This document shows, one piece after another, positions 34,568-42,320 of a stretch of 45,416 nt of DNA. Source of the stretch: Akkermansia muciniphila (GTDB taxonomy: Bacteria > Verrucomicrobiota > Verrucomicrobiia > Limisphaerales > BJHT01). Numbering within the stretch: the stretch's first letter is position 1; each line of letters opens with the position of its first letter. Under the pieces are notes generated by a model. That model had not been told where the DNA came from, ran no database searches, and saw only the letters and a list, made by a program, of their open reading frames with translations. Both the position numbers and the translations under genes were made by a program. The stretch is taken from contig CAMAUZ010000068.1 of the NCBI GenBank assembly GCA_945861535.1, forward strand, positions 1 to 45,416, in the 5' to 3' direction.

Positions 34568-36025
34568 TCACCCCACCAGCTCGTGCAACACATTCCCCGC
34601 CAATCCCGTCAGGCGGAAATCCAGCCCGTTATACCGATACGTCAGCTTCTCGTGCTCGATGCCAAGCAGATGCAAAATCGTCGCGTGCAGATCATTCGAC
34701 TGCACTTTGTTCTCGACCGCCTTGTAGCCGAATTCGTCCGTCGCGCCGTAGTGAAAGCCCGGCCGCGCCCCGCCGCCGGCCATCCAGATGGTGAAGCCGT
34801 TGGGATTGTGATCGCGCCCGAGGCTCCCCTGCGAATCACTCGTGCGCCCAAACTCCCCGCCCCAGATCACCAGCGTGTCCTCGAGCAACCCGCGCGCGGC
34901 GAGGTCGTGCAGCAGCGCGGCGGCGGGTTGATCGGTCGCGGCGGCGCACGAGCGATGGTTCGTCTCGATGTTGCTGTGGCCGTCCCACGGCACGTCGTTC
35001 ACGCTGCCGTCGCCGCCCGTCCCTTTGCCCGCGAAGATTTGCACGTAGCGTACCCCGCGCTCGATGAGCCGTCGCGCGAGCAGGCACTGCCGGCCGAAGG
35101 TTTCGCAGTTCTTATTCTCGAGACCGTAAAGCTTCTTCGTCTCGGGCGTTTCATTGGTGAGGTCCAGCGCCTCGGGCGCGGCGGTCTGCATCCGGTAGGC
35201 CAGCTCGAACGAATTGATTCGCGCCATCAGTTCCGACTGCATCGGGCGCAGTTTGGCGTGCTCGGCGTTCACGTCGCGCAACAGGTCGAGCGTGGCGCGC
35301 TGTTGCGTTTCGGACTCGTCCTTGGCGCGCAGGAGATTGTCGATCGTCTCCTTGCGGCGGGCGTCGAGCGCCAGCGCCTGATAGGTCTTCGGGAGAAAGC
35401 CGGCGCTCCAAATCTGGTCGTCGCCGCGCGGACGCGTCTCGTGCATCACGACGAACGATGGGAGGTTCTGGTTCTCCGCGCCCAGGCCGTAGCTGATCCA
35501 CGAGCCGGCGCTCGGACGACCGGGGATGCTCGCGCCGCACATCAATTCCATCGAGGCCGGCGCGTGATTATTCGCCTTCAGGTGCATCGAGTGGATGAAG
35601 CACATCTTGTCCACATGCTGCGCCAGGTTCGGGAAAATGTCCGACACCCACGAACCCGACTGCCCGTGCTGTTTCCACCCGAACGGCGACGCGAGAATCT
35701 TGCCGCTCGTCGTGAAGAAGCCCGTCTTCGGATCGCTGCCAGGGAGCGTCTGGCCGCCGCGCTTCTGCAACTCCGGTTTGTAATCCCATGTGTCCACCTG
35801 CGACGGCGCGCCCGTCATGAACAACCAGATCACCCGCTTGGCCCGCGCCGGCAGCATCGGCGGACGCACCGCCAGCGGATCGGCGGCATTGACCGTGATC
35901 GCCGCGCCACCGTGCTGTTCGCCGAGGAGCGTCGCCAGCGCGAGCGTGCCGAATCCCAGCCCGGACTGACGCAGAAAATCGCGGCGCGTGGGCAGGGGAA
36001 CGTCGATCGGTATCGGAGAATTCAT
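34568..36025 (-). CDS. DUF1501 family protein, Tat-exported
   Basis: 485 residues from ATG 36025. A twin-arginine signal, TRRDFLRQSGLGFGTLALAT, is followed by RVIWLFMTGAPSQVDTWDYK, the DUF1501 opening; further marks are MELMCGASIPGRPSAGSWIS, WDGHSNIETNHRSCAAA, IWGGEFGRTSDSQG and GRDHNPNGFTIWMAGGG. The family belongs to the alkaline-phosphatase/sulfatase superfamily by fold, with unknown activity, and in Planctomycetota/Verrucomicrobiota it is usually next to a cytochrome-like DUF1549/DUF1553 gene. That partner is missing here, so this copy is an orphan. Confidence 0.9.
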   Translation of the reverse strand: MNSPIPIDVPLPTRRDFLRQSGLGFGTLALATLLGEQHGGAAITVNAADPLAVRPPMLPARAKRVIWLFMTGAPSQVDTWDYKPELQKRGGQTLPGSDPKTGFFTTSGKILASPFGWKQHGQSGSWVSDIFPNLAQHVDKMCFIHSMHLKANNHAPASMELMCGASIPGRPSAGSWISYGLGAENQNLPSFVVMHETRPRGDDQIWSAGFLPKTYQALALDARRKETIDNLLRAKDESETQQRATLDLLRDVNAEHAKLRPMQSELMARINSFELAYRMQTAAPEALDLTNETPETKKLYGLENKNCETFGRQCLLARRLIERGVRYVQIFAGKGTGGDGSVNDVPWDGHSNIETNHRSCAAATDQPAAALLHDLAARGLLEDTLVIWGGEFGRTSDSQGSLGRDHNPNGFTIWMAGGGARPGFHYGATDEFGYKAVENKVQSNDLHATILHLLGIEHEKLTYRYNGLDFRLTGLAGNVLHELVG

Positions 36026-36314
36026 GGGCGGGAGACTAGGCGGCAAGGCGGGGGATTCAAGGCGGGGTTTGCGGAAACGCGGAGTGGACCGCATACCGAC
36101 ACTGCGCTCTCCGGGGGAGTGCGGACGATGACAGATGACGAAGTCCGGCGCGGTATGCCCCGATGATCCTGCGCCCAATCTTGCCTCGGCCCAGTCCCGT
36201 CCCTATCATTGCGGAAATGTTTCACGGAAACCCGCCACCAAGATTCCCGCAGCGCACGGGCTGGCTGCGGACACCAACACTCGGTACCCCGACCTAAACC
36301 ACCTTCCACCTCCC

Positions 36315-38441
36315 ATGGCTCAGGAAACCCCTCCCCCCAAGGCCGAGCGCCTCAACCTCGACGGATTCGTCCGGCATGTGCTCGAGATTAACGCGGAGGT
36401 GCAAACCGAACGCTTCTGCTGGATTCTTGGTGCGGGCTGTTCCGTGACCTCGGGAATTCCCGCCGGCGGATATTTTGCGGGCGAATGGCTGCGGAAGCTG
36501 CACGACGAGGAGAAAGACCCCGGCGAGACCTTGGAACAGTTTTGCACCCGCCTCCCGCAACTGTCCGCCACCTACAAACTCGATTTCACGCGGCTCGACC
36601 ACAGGAACCCCGCCGCCCATTACTCGGAGCTATACGACTACTGCTTTCGCCGCAGCGTGAAGCAGGGCTTCTCGCAGTTGGAACGGGCCATGCGCGGCAA
36701 AGATCCCGGTCTGGGCTACACCATTCTGGCGCGCTTTCTGGCCGAAACCCGGCATCGCGTGGTGATCACCACCAACTTCGACAATCTCATTGCCGACGCG
36801 GTCGCCATCCACACGAGCGTTTTTCCCATGATCTGCGGCCATGAATCGATGGTGCAATATCTCAAGCTGGAAGATGCCCGCCCGTTGGTGTTGAAAGTTC
36901 ATCGTGACCTGCTGCTGGATCCCCTCAGCCGCAAGGCCGAGTTGGATCGTCTGCATTCAAGCTGGAAGCCGGCGTTGGATGAATTGCTCGCGGGATGCAC
37001 CCCGATCATCATTGGCTACGAGGGTAACGATGGGTCGCTGATGCGATACCTCAAGACCCGGCAGTCGCTCGCCGGGCATTTTTACTGGTGCCACCGGATG
37101 GAGAGCGAGCCGCGCCCCGAGATTCATGCAGTGGTGCGCCATCATGGCGGCGCCTTGGTGCCCATCGAAGGTTTCGATGAACTCATGCTCCGGCTGGGGA
37201 CACCGCTGCGTTACGACGATCCGCTGACCACCATGCGCCAGCGCTTCGAGCAGCGGATGAAGACCTACACGGAGCAGCTCGACGTGCTCCAAAAGAAGAT
37301 CGCCGCCGCTTCCCAGCCCGGAAGCGGGGCGAAGAAACCTGACGCCGCGTTGCAACAAGCCGTCAGCCAGGTCGTGAAACAGGCAGAAAAGGCGGTGGAC
37401 TGGTGGGCTTGGGAACAGAAGGCTGAAGCCGAAAAGGACCCCGACCGAAAGAACATGATTTATCAGGAAGGCATTCAAGTCTGCCCGAAGAGTGCCAAGT
37501 TGCACCGCAACTATGCCATTTTTCTTTGGGGAATGCAGAATCAAGAAGACCGGGCGGAGTTGTTCTATCGCAAGGCGTGGGAACTGGATTCCAGCGATGC
37601 CAGCATCGTCGGCTCGTATGCCAGCTTTCTCGAGAACATCCGGAAGGACTTCGATCAGGCGGAGGCGCTATATCGCCGAGCGTTGGAGTTGGATGCCAAC
37701 GATGCTCTTGCCACCGGCAATTACGCCCTCTTTCTCCATACCATCCGGAAGGACTATGATTGCGCGGAGGCATTGTATCGCAAGGCGTTGGAATTGGATG
37801 CCAACGACGCTTACGCCACTGGCGATTATGCCTGCTTTCTCCATACCGTCCGGAAGGATTACGACCGGGCAGAGGTGCTGTATCGTAAGGCGTTAGAACT
37901 CAATCCCGGCGATGCCGAACAAACAGGCGACTTTGCCCGCTTTCTCAAGGACATCAGGAAGGACTTTGACCAATGTGAGGCGCTGCTTCGCAAGGCGTTG
38001 GAGCTGGAGGCTAAAAGTGCCAACATTCTCGCCATTTATGCGGAATATTTGCTGGAGATGAAACGAGGGCAGGAGGGTGAAGAGCAACTCCGTCTGGCTT
38101 GGATGAAAAAAGCGTTGGACGACAAAGAATTGTTGCTCTGCATGGCCTATCTGCGTGCCATGGCGTCTTGGGGGCACGCGGATGAGTTGGGGATGCCTGA
38201 CGCAACGGGGCTTAGGAAAGGTTTGGGATGGGCTAAATATCTGATTGAACAAGGCGTCCGCCAGCCTAGATGGTTATTCGATAGCCTCCACGGGATACTG
38301 TCATCGGGCTGGCCAACCCAGCGGAAGCTTTTTGCCCGGACACTGGCGGATGTCGTGAGTGATAAGGCACCACCAACGGCGCTGGATGCCTTTCCGGAAT
38401 GGCGGGAAACCGTCCCGCTCCCTCCGACAGCCGAATGGTAA
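36315..38441 (+). CDS. SIR2-like (NAD-binding) domain fused to TPR repeats; candidate defence protein
   Basis: 708 residues from ATG 36315. N-terminal SIR2-like domain about 20-300: ILGAGCSVTSGIPAGG (residues 37-52; NAD phosphate loop), ITTNFDNLIADA with N154 and D156, LKVHRD with H196 at the catalytic-His position (Arg replaces the usual Gly after it), and IIIGYEGNDGSL around 232-241. Residues about 395-600 hold TPR-like units of 35 residues with the phrase (A)E-LYRKALELDAND and (Y/F)AxFLxxIRKD(Y/F)D; five are very regular. The C-terminus (about 600-708) is unrecognised. SIR2-family NADases fused or linked to repeat sensors act in abortive anti-phage systems (Thoeris, DSR, SIR2-HerA); those are family knowledge, not evidence for this gene. 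Divergent from DUF1501. Confidence 0.85.
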   Translation: MAQETPPPKAERLNLDGFVRHVLEINAEVQTERFCWILGAGCSVTSGIPAGGYFAGEWLRKLHDEEKDPGETLEQFCTRLPQLSATYKLDFTRLDHRNPAAHYSELYDYCFRRSVKQGFSQLERAMRGKDPGLGYTILARFLAETRHRVVITTNFDNLIADAVAIHTSVFPMICGHESMVQYLKLEDARPLVLKVHRDLLLDPLSRKAELDRLHSSWKPALDELLAGCTPIIIGYEGNDGSLMRYLKTRQSLAGHFYWCHRMESEPRPEIHAVVRHHGGALVPIEGFDELMLRLGTPLRYDDPLTTMRQRFEQRMKTYTEQLDVLQKKIAAASQPGSGAKKPDAALQQAVSQVVKQAEKAVDWWAWEQKAEAEKDPDRKNMIYQEGIQVCPKSAKLHRNYAIFLWGMQNQEDRAELFYRKAWELDSSDASIVGSYASFLENIRKDFDQAEALYRRALELDANDALATGNYALFLHTIRKDYDCAEALYRKALELDANDAYATGDYACFLHTVRKDYDRAEVLYRKALELNPGDAEQTGDFARFLKDIRKDFDQCEALLRKALELEAKSANILAIYAEYLLEMKRGQEGEEQLRLAWMKKALDDKELLLCMAYLRAMASWGHADELGMPDATGLRKGLGWAKYLIEQGVRQPRWLFDSLHGILSSGWPTQRKLFARTLADVVSDKAPPTALDAFPEWRETVPLPPTAEW
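37554..38078 (+). repeat. Five 105-bp coding tandem repeats (TPR units)
   Basis: Units start at 37554, 37659, 37764, 37869 and 37974, exactly 105 bases apart; the middle units are the most alike at DNA level (e.g. GGAAGGACTATGA and TATCGCAAGGCGTTGGA words recur). They encode 35-residue TPR units, suggesting recent duplication. Confidence 0.8.
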
Positions 38442-38687
38442 TGATGGCGTCCGCCACCGGCTGCCGTCCCGGAGGGACGCCGCAGGAAATTAGCCGGGGG
38501 CCAGTCCGCGCGGCGCGGACGCGGCCCCCGGTCATGCGACGAAATCGGTCCATGCCCCGGAGGGGCATCGAAGAACCGTGGCTCCGTGGCGCGTCGTTTC
38601 CTCCGGTGCCCCTTCAGGGCATGGACCTTCACGCTACGGCCTACCGGGGGCGGCGGCGTTCGCCTTGCCCCCGGCTAATGTCCTCCG
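38442..38687. repeat. ~200-bp inverted-repeat element with GGGGC hairpins
   Basis: The outer arms GGAAATTAGCCGGGGGC (38485-38501) and GCCCCCGGCTAATGTCC (38667-38683) pair with one mismatch. Inside are GTCCCGGAGGGAC, TGCCCCGGAGGGGCA and TGCCCCTTCAGGGCA hairpins. No gene. Part of the 560-base gap downstream of the SIR2-TPR gene. Confidence 0.75.
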
Positions 38688-38727
38688 GTGCGCCGCTGGC
38701 GCAGGGGCGTTTTCGTCCGGCCAGATT

Positions 38728-38925
38728 CCTTATTCATCCGACACCACTCCTTGGGCGTTCGACACCATTTCTCGGTAGATCTGCAACGGTTCCTGGTCGT
38801 CCTGCACCACTTCGCCAGCGTCCGGCACCGGGGGATGGCGGTTCTACGTGGTGTCGGACGATGGCGGAGGGGTGCAGGACGGGCGAGCAACGTTGCCGGA
38901 CACCGGGGAAACGTTGCCGAACAAA
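38728..38925. repeat. Degenerate 21-bp tandem repeat array
   Basis: Read on the minus strand the repeat would encode seven-residue units beginning C-R-T/S, e.g. CRTLAKW, CRTTRNR, CRSTEKW, CRTPKEW, CRMNKES, so the DNA period is 21 bases; a more diverged part extends towards 38925. No start codon context or ribosome-binding site supports translation. It lies directly before the promoter of the next gene. Confidence 0.75.
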
Positions 38926-38931
38926 GACGAT

Positions 38932-38959
38932 TTGACAGCGGAATAAGATTTATTATCGT
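38932..38959 (+). promoter_or_regulatory. Sigma-70-type promoter of the 309-residue unknown protein
   Basis: Perfect TTGACA (38932-38937), 16 bases, TATCGT (38954-38959, four of six TATAAT positions). It is followed by an untranslated leader of about 40 bases with a GGAGG-TAGGT-CCTCC hairpin (38970-38984), and then an AAAGG six bases before the ATG. Confidence 0.6.
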
Positions 38960-39003
38960 TGGCATTACTGGAGGTAGGTCCTCCGCAATGAGAAAGGTTT
39001 CTT

Positions 39004-39933
39004 ATGGCTGAACAGTATCAGGAAGATCATCAGCGGGGCCTGCAGACCGACGGGGTTTGGGGCCAACATGCGCCCACGTTCAAAGCGGGCAAACTCACCC
39101 TCACATTTCACAGCGCGGATGTGGCGAACATCCTCACGCAGGCGAGTCTCTGGGAGGCGGCGGACAGTGAACTGGATACGGCCCGCGACGAGCGCGATGG
39201 GCTGGACAAGTCATTGCAGACGCTCTGTGTTCACGGACCGGATGCCATCGAGGGGGACTTGGAGGAGGACGATGAAATTCTGAATGATCTGCCGGCGATC
39301 CGGGGCATCCGGATGACGAATCCCGAGAAGACGCTGGAGCGCGCGCGCAAGCTGGTGCCAGCCTGGGAGAAGGTGAATGCGCGTCATGCGGCGGCGACGC
39401 CGGTGGAACCGCCGTTGACGGCCGCGGGGAAGACGGTGGCGGACTTGGAGGCGTTGATGGCGGATTTGGTGACGGCCTTGCAGACGGTGGAGAATCGGCT
39501 GAGTGACATGCGCAAGGCCAAGGGGGCGCTGGACCGGGCGGCGCTGAAAGTTCACAAGGCGAACACGCGGTGGTATGTGGCCTGGCAGGGGAAGTTTCCC
39601 GAAGGGACACCGGAACGGGAGGCGTTGTCGCAGATTGACACGAGCACGTCGCCATCGCCCACCGCGGTGCCGATTGACACGGTGACGGCGCAGGCGGGCG
39701 GGCAGTTCGCGGTGGCTTATGAGTCGGGCGGCGGGGCGCACGCGTCGGCCTTGTTGTTGCAATGGATGGTGGTGGGAGTGGACACGGATTTCGGTCATGC
39801 GACGGCGCTGAATCAGGCGGGGCAGACGGTGGCCACGGGCGCGTCCACCGGGGCGACGGTGAAGTTCCGCAGCAAGGCGATGAACAGCGCGGGAAGCACG
39901 TACAGCACGATCAAGACGGTGACGGCGCTGTAG
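39004..39933 (+). CDS. Unknown 309-residue protein with charged helical middle and Fn3-like C-terminus
   Basis: No family recognised. Residues 1-30 are polar (QTDGVWGQHAPTFKAGKLTL); about 40-190 is highly charged and helical (SLWEAADSELDTARDERDGL; KTLERARKLVPAWEKVNARH), probably a coiled coil or helical bundle; about 210-309 is Ser/Thr/Gly-rich and beta-like (VAYESGGGAHASALLLQWMV; RSKAMNSAGSTYSTIKTVTA), resembling a fibronectin type III domain ending in the typical AxNxxGxS-type strand. Similar arrangements occur in verrucomicrobial proteins of unknown role. No signal peptide, so it is probably cytoplasmic. It has its own promoter, and an AAAGG ribosome-binding site 6 bases before ATG. Confidence 0.75.
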   Translation: MAEQYQEDHQRGLQTDGVWGQHAPTFKAGKLTLTFHSADVANILTQASLWEAADSELDTARDERDGLDKSLQTLCVHGPDAIEGDLEEDDEILNDLPAIRGIRMTNPEKTLERARKLVPAWEKVNARHAAATPVEPPLTAAGKTVADLEALMADLVTALQTVENRLSDMRKAKGALDRAALKVHKANTRWYVAWQGKFPEGTPEREALSQIDTSTSPSPTAVPIDTVTAQAGGQFAVAYESGGGAHASALLLQWMVVGVDTDFGHATALNQAGQTVATGASTGATVKFRSKAMNSAGSTYSTIKTVTAL

Positions 39934-39970
39934 CGGGGTAAGGCGGGTGCGGGTGCGGGGAAGCTCAGGC

Positions 39971-40117
39971 GCACTTCGGTCTCCCTCTCCTCCATTCGGA
40001 ATGGAGGAGAGGGTTGGGGAGAGGAGGCGCTCCGCAAGGGTAACACGTCTTGCATGGGTGGGGCACCCCTCTCCCCGACCCTCTCCCCGTTCGTGCCTCA
40101 CGGGGCGAGGGAGACGG
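39971..40117. repeat. Copy B (inverted) of the three-copy palindrome-rich element
   Basis: Reverse complement shares the CTCCGTCTCCCTCGCCCCGT, GGCACGAACGGGG, GGGGAGAGGGGTG and CTCCTCTCC blocks with copies A and C, but the outer ends are missing or diverged. A single GCGCGGCGTTTACGCCGCGC palindrome follows at 40150-40171. Confidence 0.75.
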
Positions 40118-40198
40118 AGCTTTGGGTGGTTTGTGCGGTTCGGCACGGCGCGCGGCGTTTACGCCGCGCCTGATAACGGCCTATCCTGCCGAGGAAAA

Positions 40199-40432
40199 AT
40201 GATGATCAAAGAACATGATTGCGTGGTGCTGACGGCGGATTTGCCCGCGGAAAAACTGGAAGCGGGAGATGTCGGCACGGTGGTGCATCTCCACAGCGGC
40301 GGGGTCGCCTATGAGGTGGAGTTCATGACCTTGGATGGACATACGGTGACGGTGGCCACGGTGGCGCGGGAGCAGCTTCGGTCCGTGACGCGTCGCGACA
40401 TTTCCCATGTGCGGGAACTGGCGGTGGCCTGA
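40199..40432 (+). CDS. DUF4926 domain protein
   Basis: 77 residues from ATG 40199 with GAGG 5 bases upstream. HDCVVLTADLPAEKLEAGDV, GTVVHLHSGGVAYEVEFMTL and DGHTVTVATV fit DUF4926, a small SH3-like beta-barrel family often found near toxin-like or mobile genes. No partner gene (such as DUF6883) is present here. Function unknown. Confidence 0.85.
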   Translation: MMIKEHDCVVLTADLPAEKLEAGDVGTVVHLHSGGVAYEVEFMTLDGHTVTVATVAREQLRSVTRRDISHVRELAVA

Positions 40433-40509
40433 GGTGGCAGGCGTCGAGCGTGCGTGACGTTCGCATTTCGGGGGCGTCGGCGAAGAGCACAGTCCGGCTT
40501 TTCTGCCCC

Positions 40510-40606
40510 GGCGCGCGGCGTTCACGCCGCTTCACCGCCCGAACGCAACATCGCATTCGCACCCGCCCCGCCGCCCCACGCTGAAGCGGCATAAATGCCG
40601 CGCGCC
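40510..40606. repeat. Palindromic repeat pair (GCGCGGCGTTYACGCCGC type)
   Basis: The arm 40510-40534 (GGCGCGCGGCGTTCACGCCG at its start) and the inverted arm 40582-40606 match at about 22 of 25 bases; related to the pair at 16066-16255. Lies between the DUF4926 and MFS genes. Confidence 0.75.
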
Positions 40607-40626
40607 ACCCGCGCACCGGTTTCGCC

Positions 40627-41949
40627 TCAGTGCGCCGGTGGCGCGCCGCCTTCGCTCTTGGCGGCGATGGCCGGCGGGTTGAAGAAGATGGCGAGCAGCG
40701 TCGCGCCAACGAGGGCGAGGCTCATGGGGATGAGGAAGAGTTTCCGGAAGTTCACCACGCCGTTCACGGTCATTTCGCTGAAAAGTTGCGGGCAGACAAA
40801 GCCGGCGAGCAGCGCGCCCGCACCGAGGATCATCACGTTGAACAGGCCTTGGGCGCTGTTGCGCGCGTCTTTCGGGAAGAATTCTTCGACGAAGATGTAC
40901 ACCGTGGCGAAGAAGAACGCGTAGCAGATGCCGTGGAGGATTTGCACGCCGATGATGAGCGCCGCGCTCTGCGGCGCGAGCGCATAGACGCCGAATCGCG
41001 CGGCGTGGCCGAGGATGCCGAAGACGAGGGTCCATTTCCAGCCGAGCCGCTTGAGGGTCGCGCCGAGGATGAACATGGTGAGGATTTCCGCGACCTGCCC
41101 GATGCTCATGATGGGCATGATCCAGTTGCCGGGAATGCCCACGCCGCCCTTGTCCACCGCGGTGCCGAGGAAGGTGCCGGTCCACATGAAGTAGCTGTTG
41201 TGGACGGCGCTATCGAGAAGCGTGACGAGCCAGAGCACGAGGATGAACGGATGCTTGAGGAGCTTGAGCGCTTCGAGCCACGCTAGGCTTTCCGCGCCTT
41301 CCTCGGCCTTTTTCGCAGGCGTGTGCGGCAGGGTCAGGCTGAAGCCGGCGAGCAGCAGGGACGCGGCACCGGCGACGATGTAGGTCCATTTGGTGGCTTC
41401 CTTGAGCGGGTCGCCGGAGAGGCCGGAACTGAGGACGACTTCGAGCCATTTCACCATGCCCTCGGGGTGCGCGGCGGTGACCTTCGCCCAGTCCACGAGG
41501 ATGAAGGTGAACGGCCATGCGGCGAGAATCCAGCCGATGGTGCCGCCCATGCGGACGATGCCGAATTCCTTCTGCGCGTCCTTCATGTTCGCAAAGGCAA
41601 TCGAGTTGGTGATCGAGATGGTCGGCACGTAGAGCAGGCAGTGGACGAGCATCAGCGTGAAGAACACGGGAAAGTCGCGCGTGAAGGCGAGGCCGATCAT
41701 CGCGAGGCCGCCGACGAGATGGCTGAAGGCGAGGAAGCGCTCGGCGGAGAAATTGCGGTCGGCGAACTGGTTGCTGAAGAACATGCCGACGATGGCGGCG
41801 ATGGGGAAGCAGTTCAGGATCAGCGACTGCTGGCCGGGCGAGAAGCCGAGGCTGGGGAGATAGCCGAAGATGAGCGGAAGCCAGGCGCCCCAGATGAAGA
41901 ACTCGAGGACCATCATCAGGAACAGTTTGTTGCGGATTGTTTTGTTCAT
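40627..41949 (-). CDS. MFS transporter, nucleoside:H+ symporter (NupG/XapB-like) family
   Basis: 440 residues, about 12 membrane segments. The opening MVLEFFIWGAWLPLIFGYLP, then FFSNQFADRNFSAERFLAFS, MGGTIGWILAAWPFTF, FMWTGTFLGTAVDKGGVGIP and GICYAFFFATVYIFVEEFFP fit the nucleoside:H+ symporter branch of MFS. It probably imports a nucleoside or small sugar-like metabolite. In this phylum such transporters often accompany sugar-catabolic genes; here it stands alone. Confidence 0.85.
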   Translation of the reverse strand: MNKTIRNKLFLMMVLEFFIWGAWLPLIFGYLPSLGFSPGQQSLILNCFPIAAIVGMFFSNQFADRNFSAERFLAFSHLVGGLAMIGLAFTRDFPVFFTLMLVHCLLYVPTISITNSIAFANMKDAQKEFGIVRMGGTIGWILAAWPFTFILVDWAKVTAAHPEGMVKWLEVVLSSGLSGDPLKEATKWTYIVAGAASLLLAGFSLTLPHTPAKKAEEGAESLAWLEALKLLKHPFILVLWLVTLLDSAVHNSYFMWTGTFLGTAVDKGGVGIPGNWIMPIMSIGQVAEILTMFILGATLKRLGWKWTLVFGILGHAARFGVYALAPQSAALIIGVQILHGICYAFFFATVYIFVEEFFPKDARNSAQGLFNVMILGAGALLAGFVCPQLFSEMTVNGVVNFRKLFLIPMSLALVGATLLAIFFNPPAIAAKSEGGAPPAH

Positions 41950-42039
41950 ATAGGCGGAAGAATTTTGGCGACGCTAGGGATTGGGCGGGGCGGAGGCAAG
42001 CGTGCATGCGAGGCGCGAAGTGGATCGAGTTGCGGGGAG

Positions 42040-42238
42040 GCTCCAAGCTTAAAGCTCAAAGCTCAAGGGAAGGAGCAAGAGCCAAGCGCCAAGCGGCGGC
42101 CATGAGGTTCGCACTCGTCCGCGTGATTTCGGGCGCGACAATCGGGATGCGGCTTTCCCGTTCTCGGGCTGCCGACTCGAGCTTGGATCGCTTGTTCCTT
42201 GGACCTTCCCTTGAGCTTTGTGCTTTAAGCTTTGAGCT
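42040..42238. repeat. ~200-bp inverted-repeat element (AAGCTTAAAGCTCAAAGC type)
   Basis: The 43-base arm from 42040 (GCTCCAAGCTTAAAGCTCAA at its start) is the imperfect inverse of 42196-42238; the shared core GCTCAAGGGAAGG is perfect. No gene. It lies in the 371-base gap between the MFS gene and the exported propeller gene. Confidence 0.8.
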
Positions 42239-42320
42239 TCGCCCCCGGGTTCCCTCCGCGCGTGGCTGCGGATTTTTTCACTGCGCGCGCAGCGGGTCCG
42301 GTCCCACACTGCGGCTCGAT

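Noticed and set aside
34322-36166. 614-codon plus-strand frame antisense to DUF1501
   Set aside because: The minus-strand frame has the Tat motif and all DUF1501 marks; the other has Arg/His-rich composition and no domain.
38675-38965. A 96-codon Cys/Arg-rich frame over the 21-bp array
   Set aside because: Produced by the repeat period of 21; no start context, and composition unlike any real protein here.
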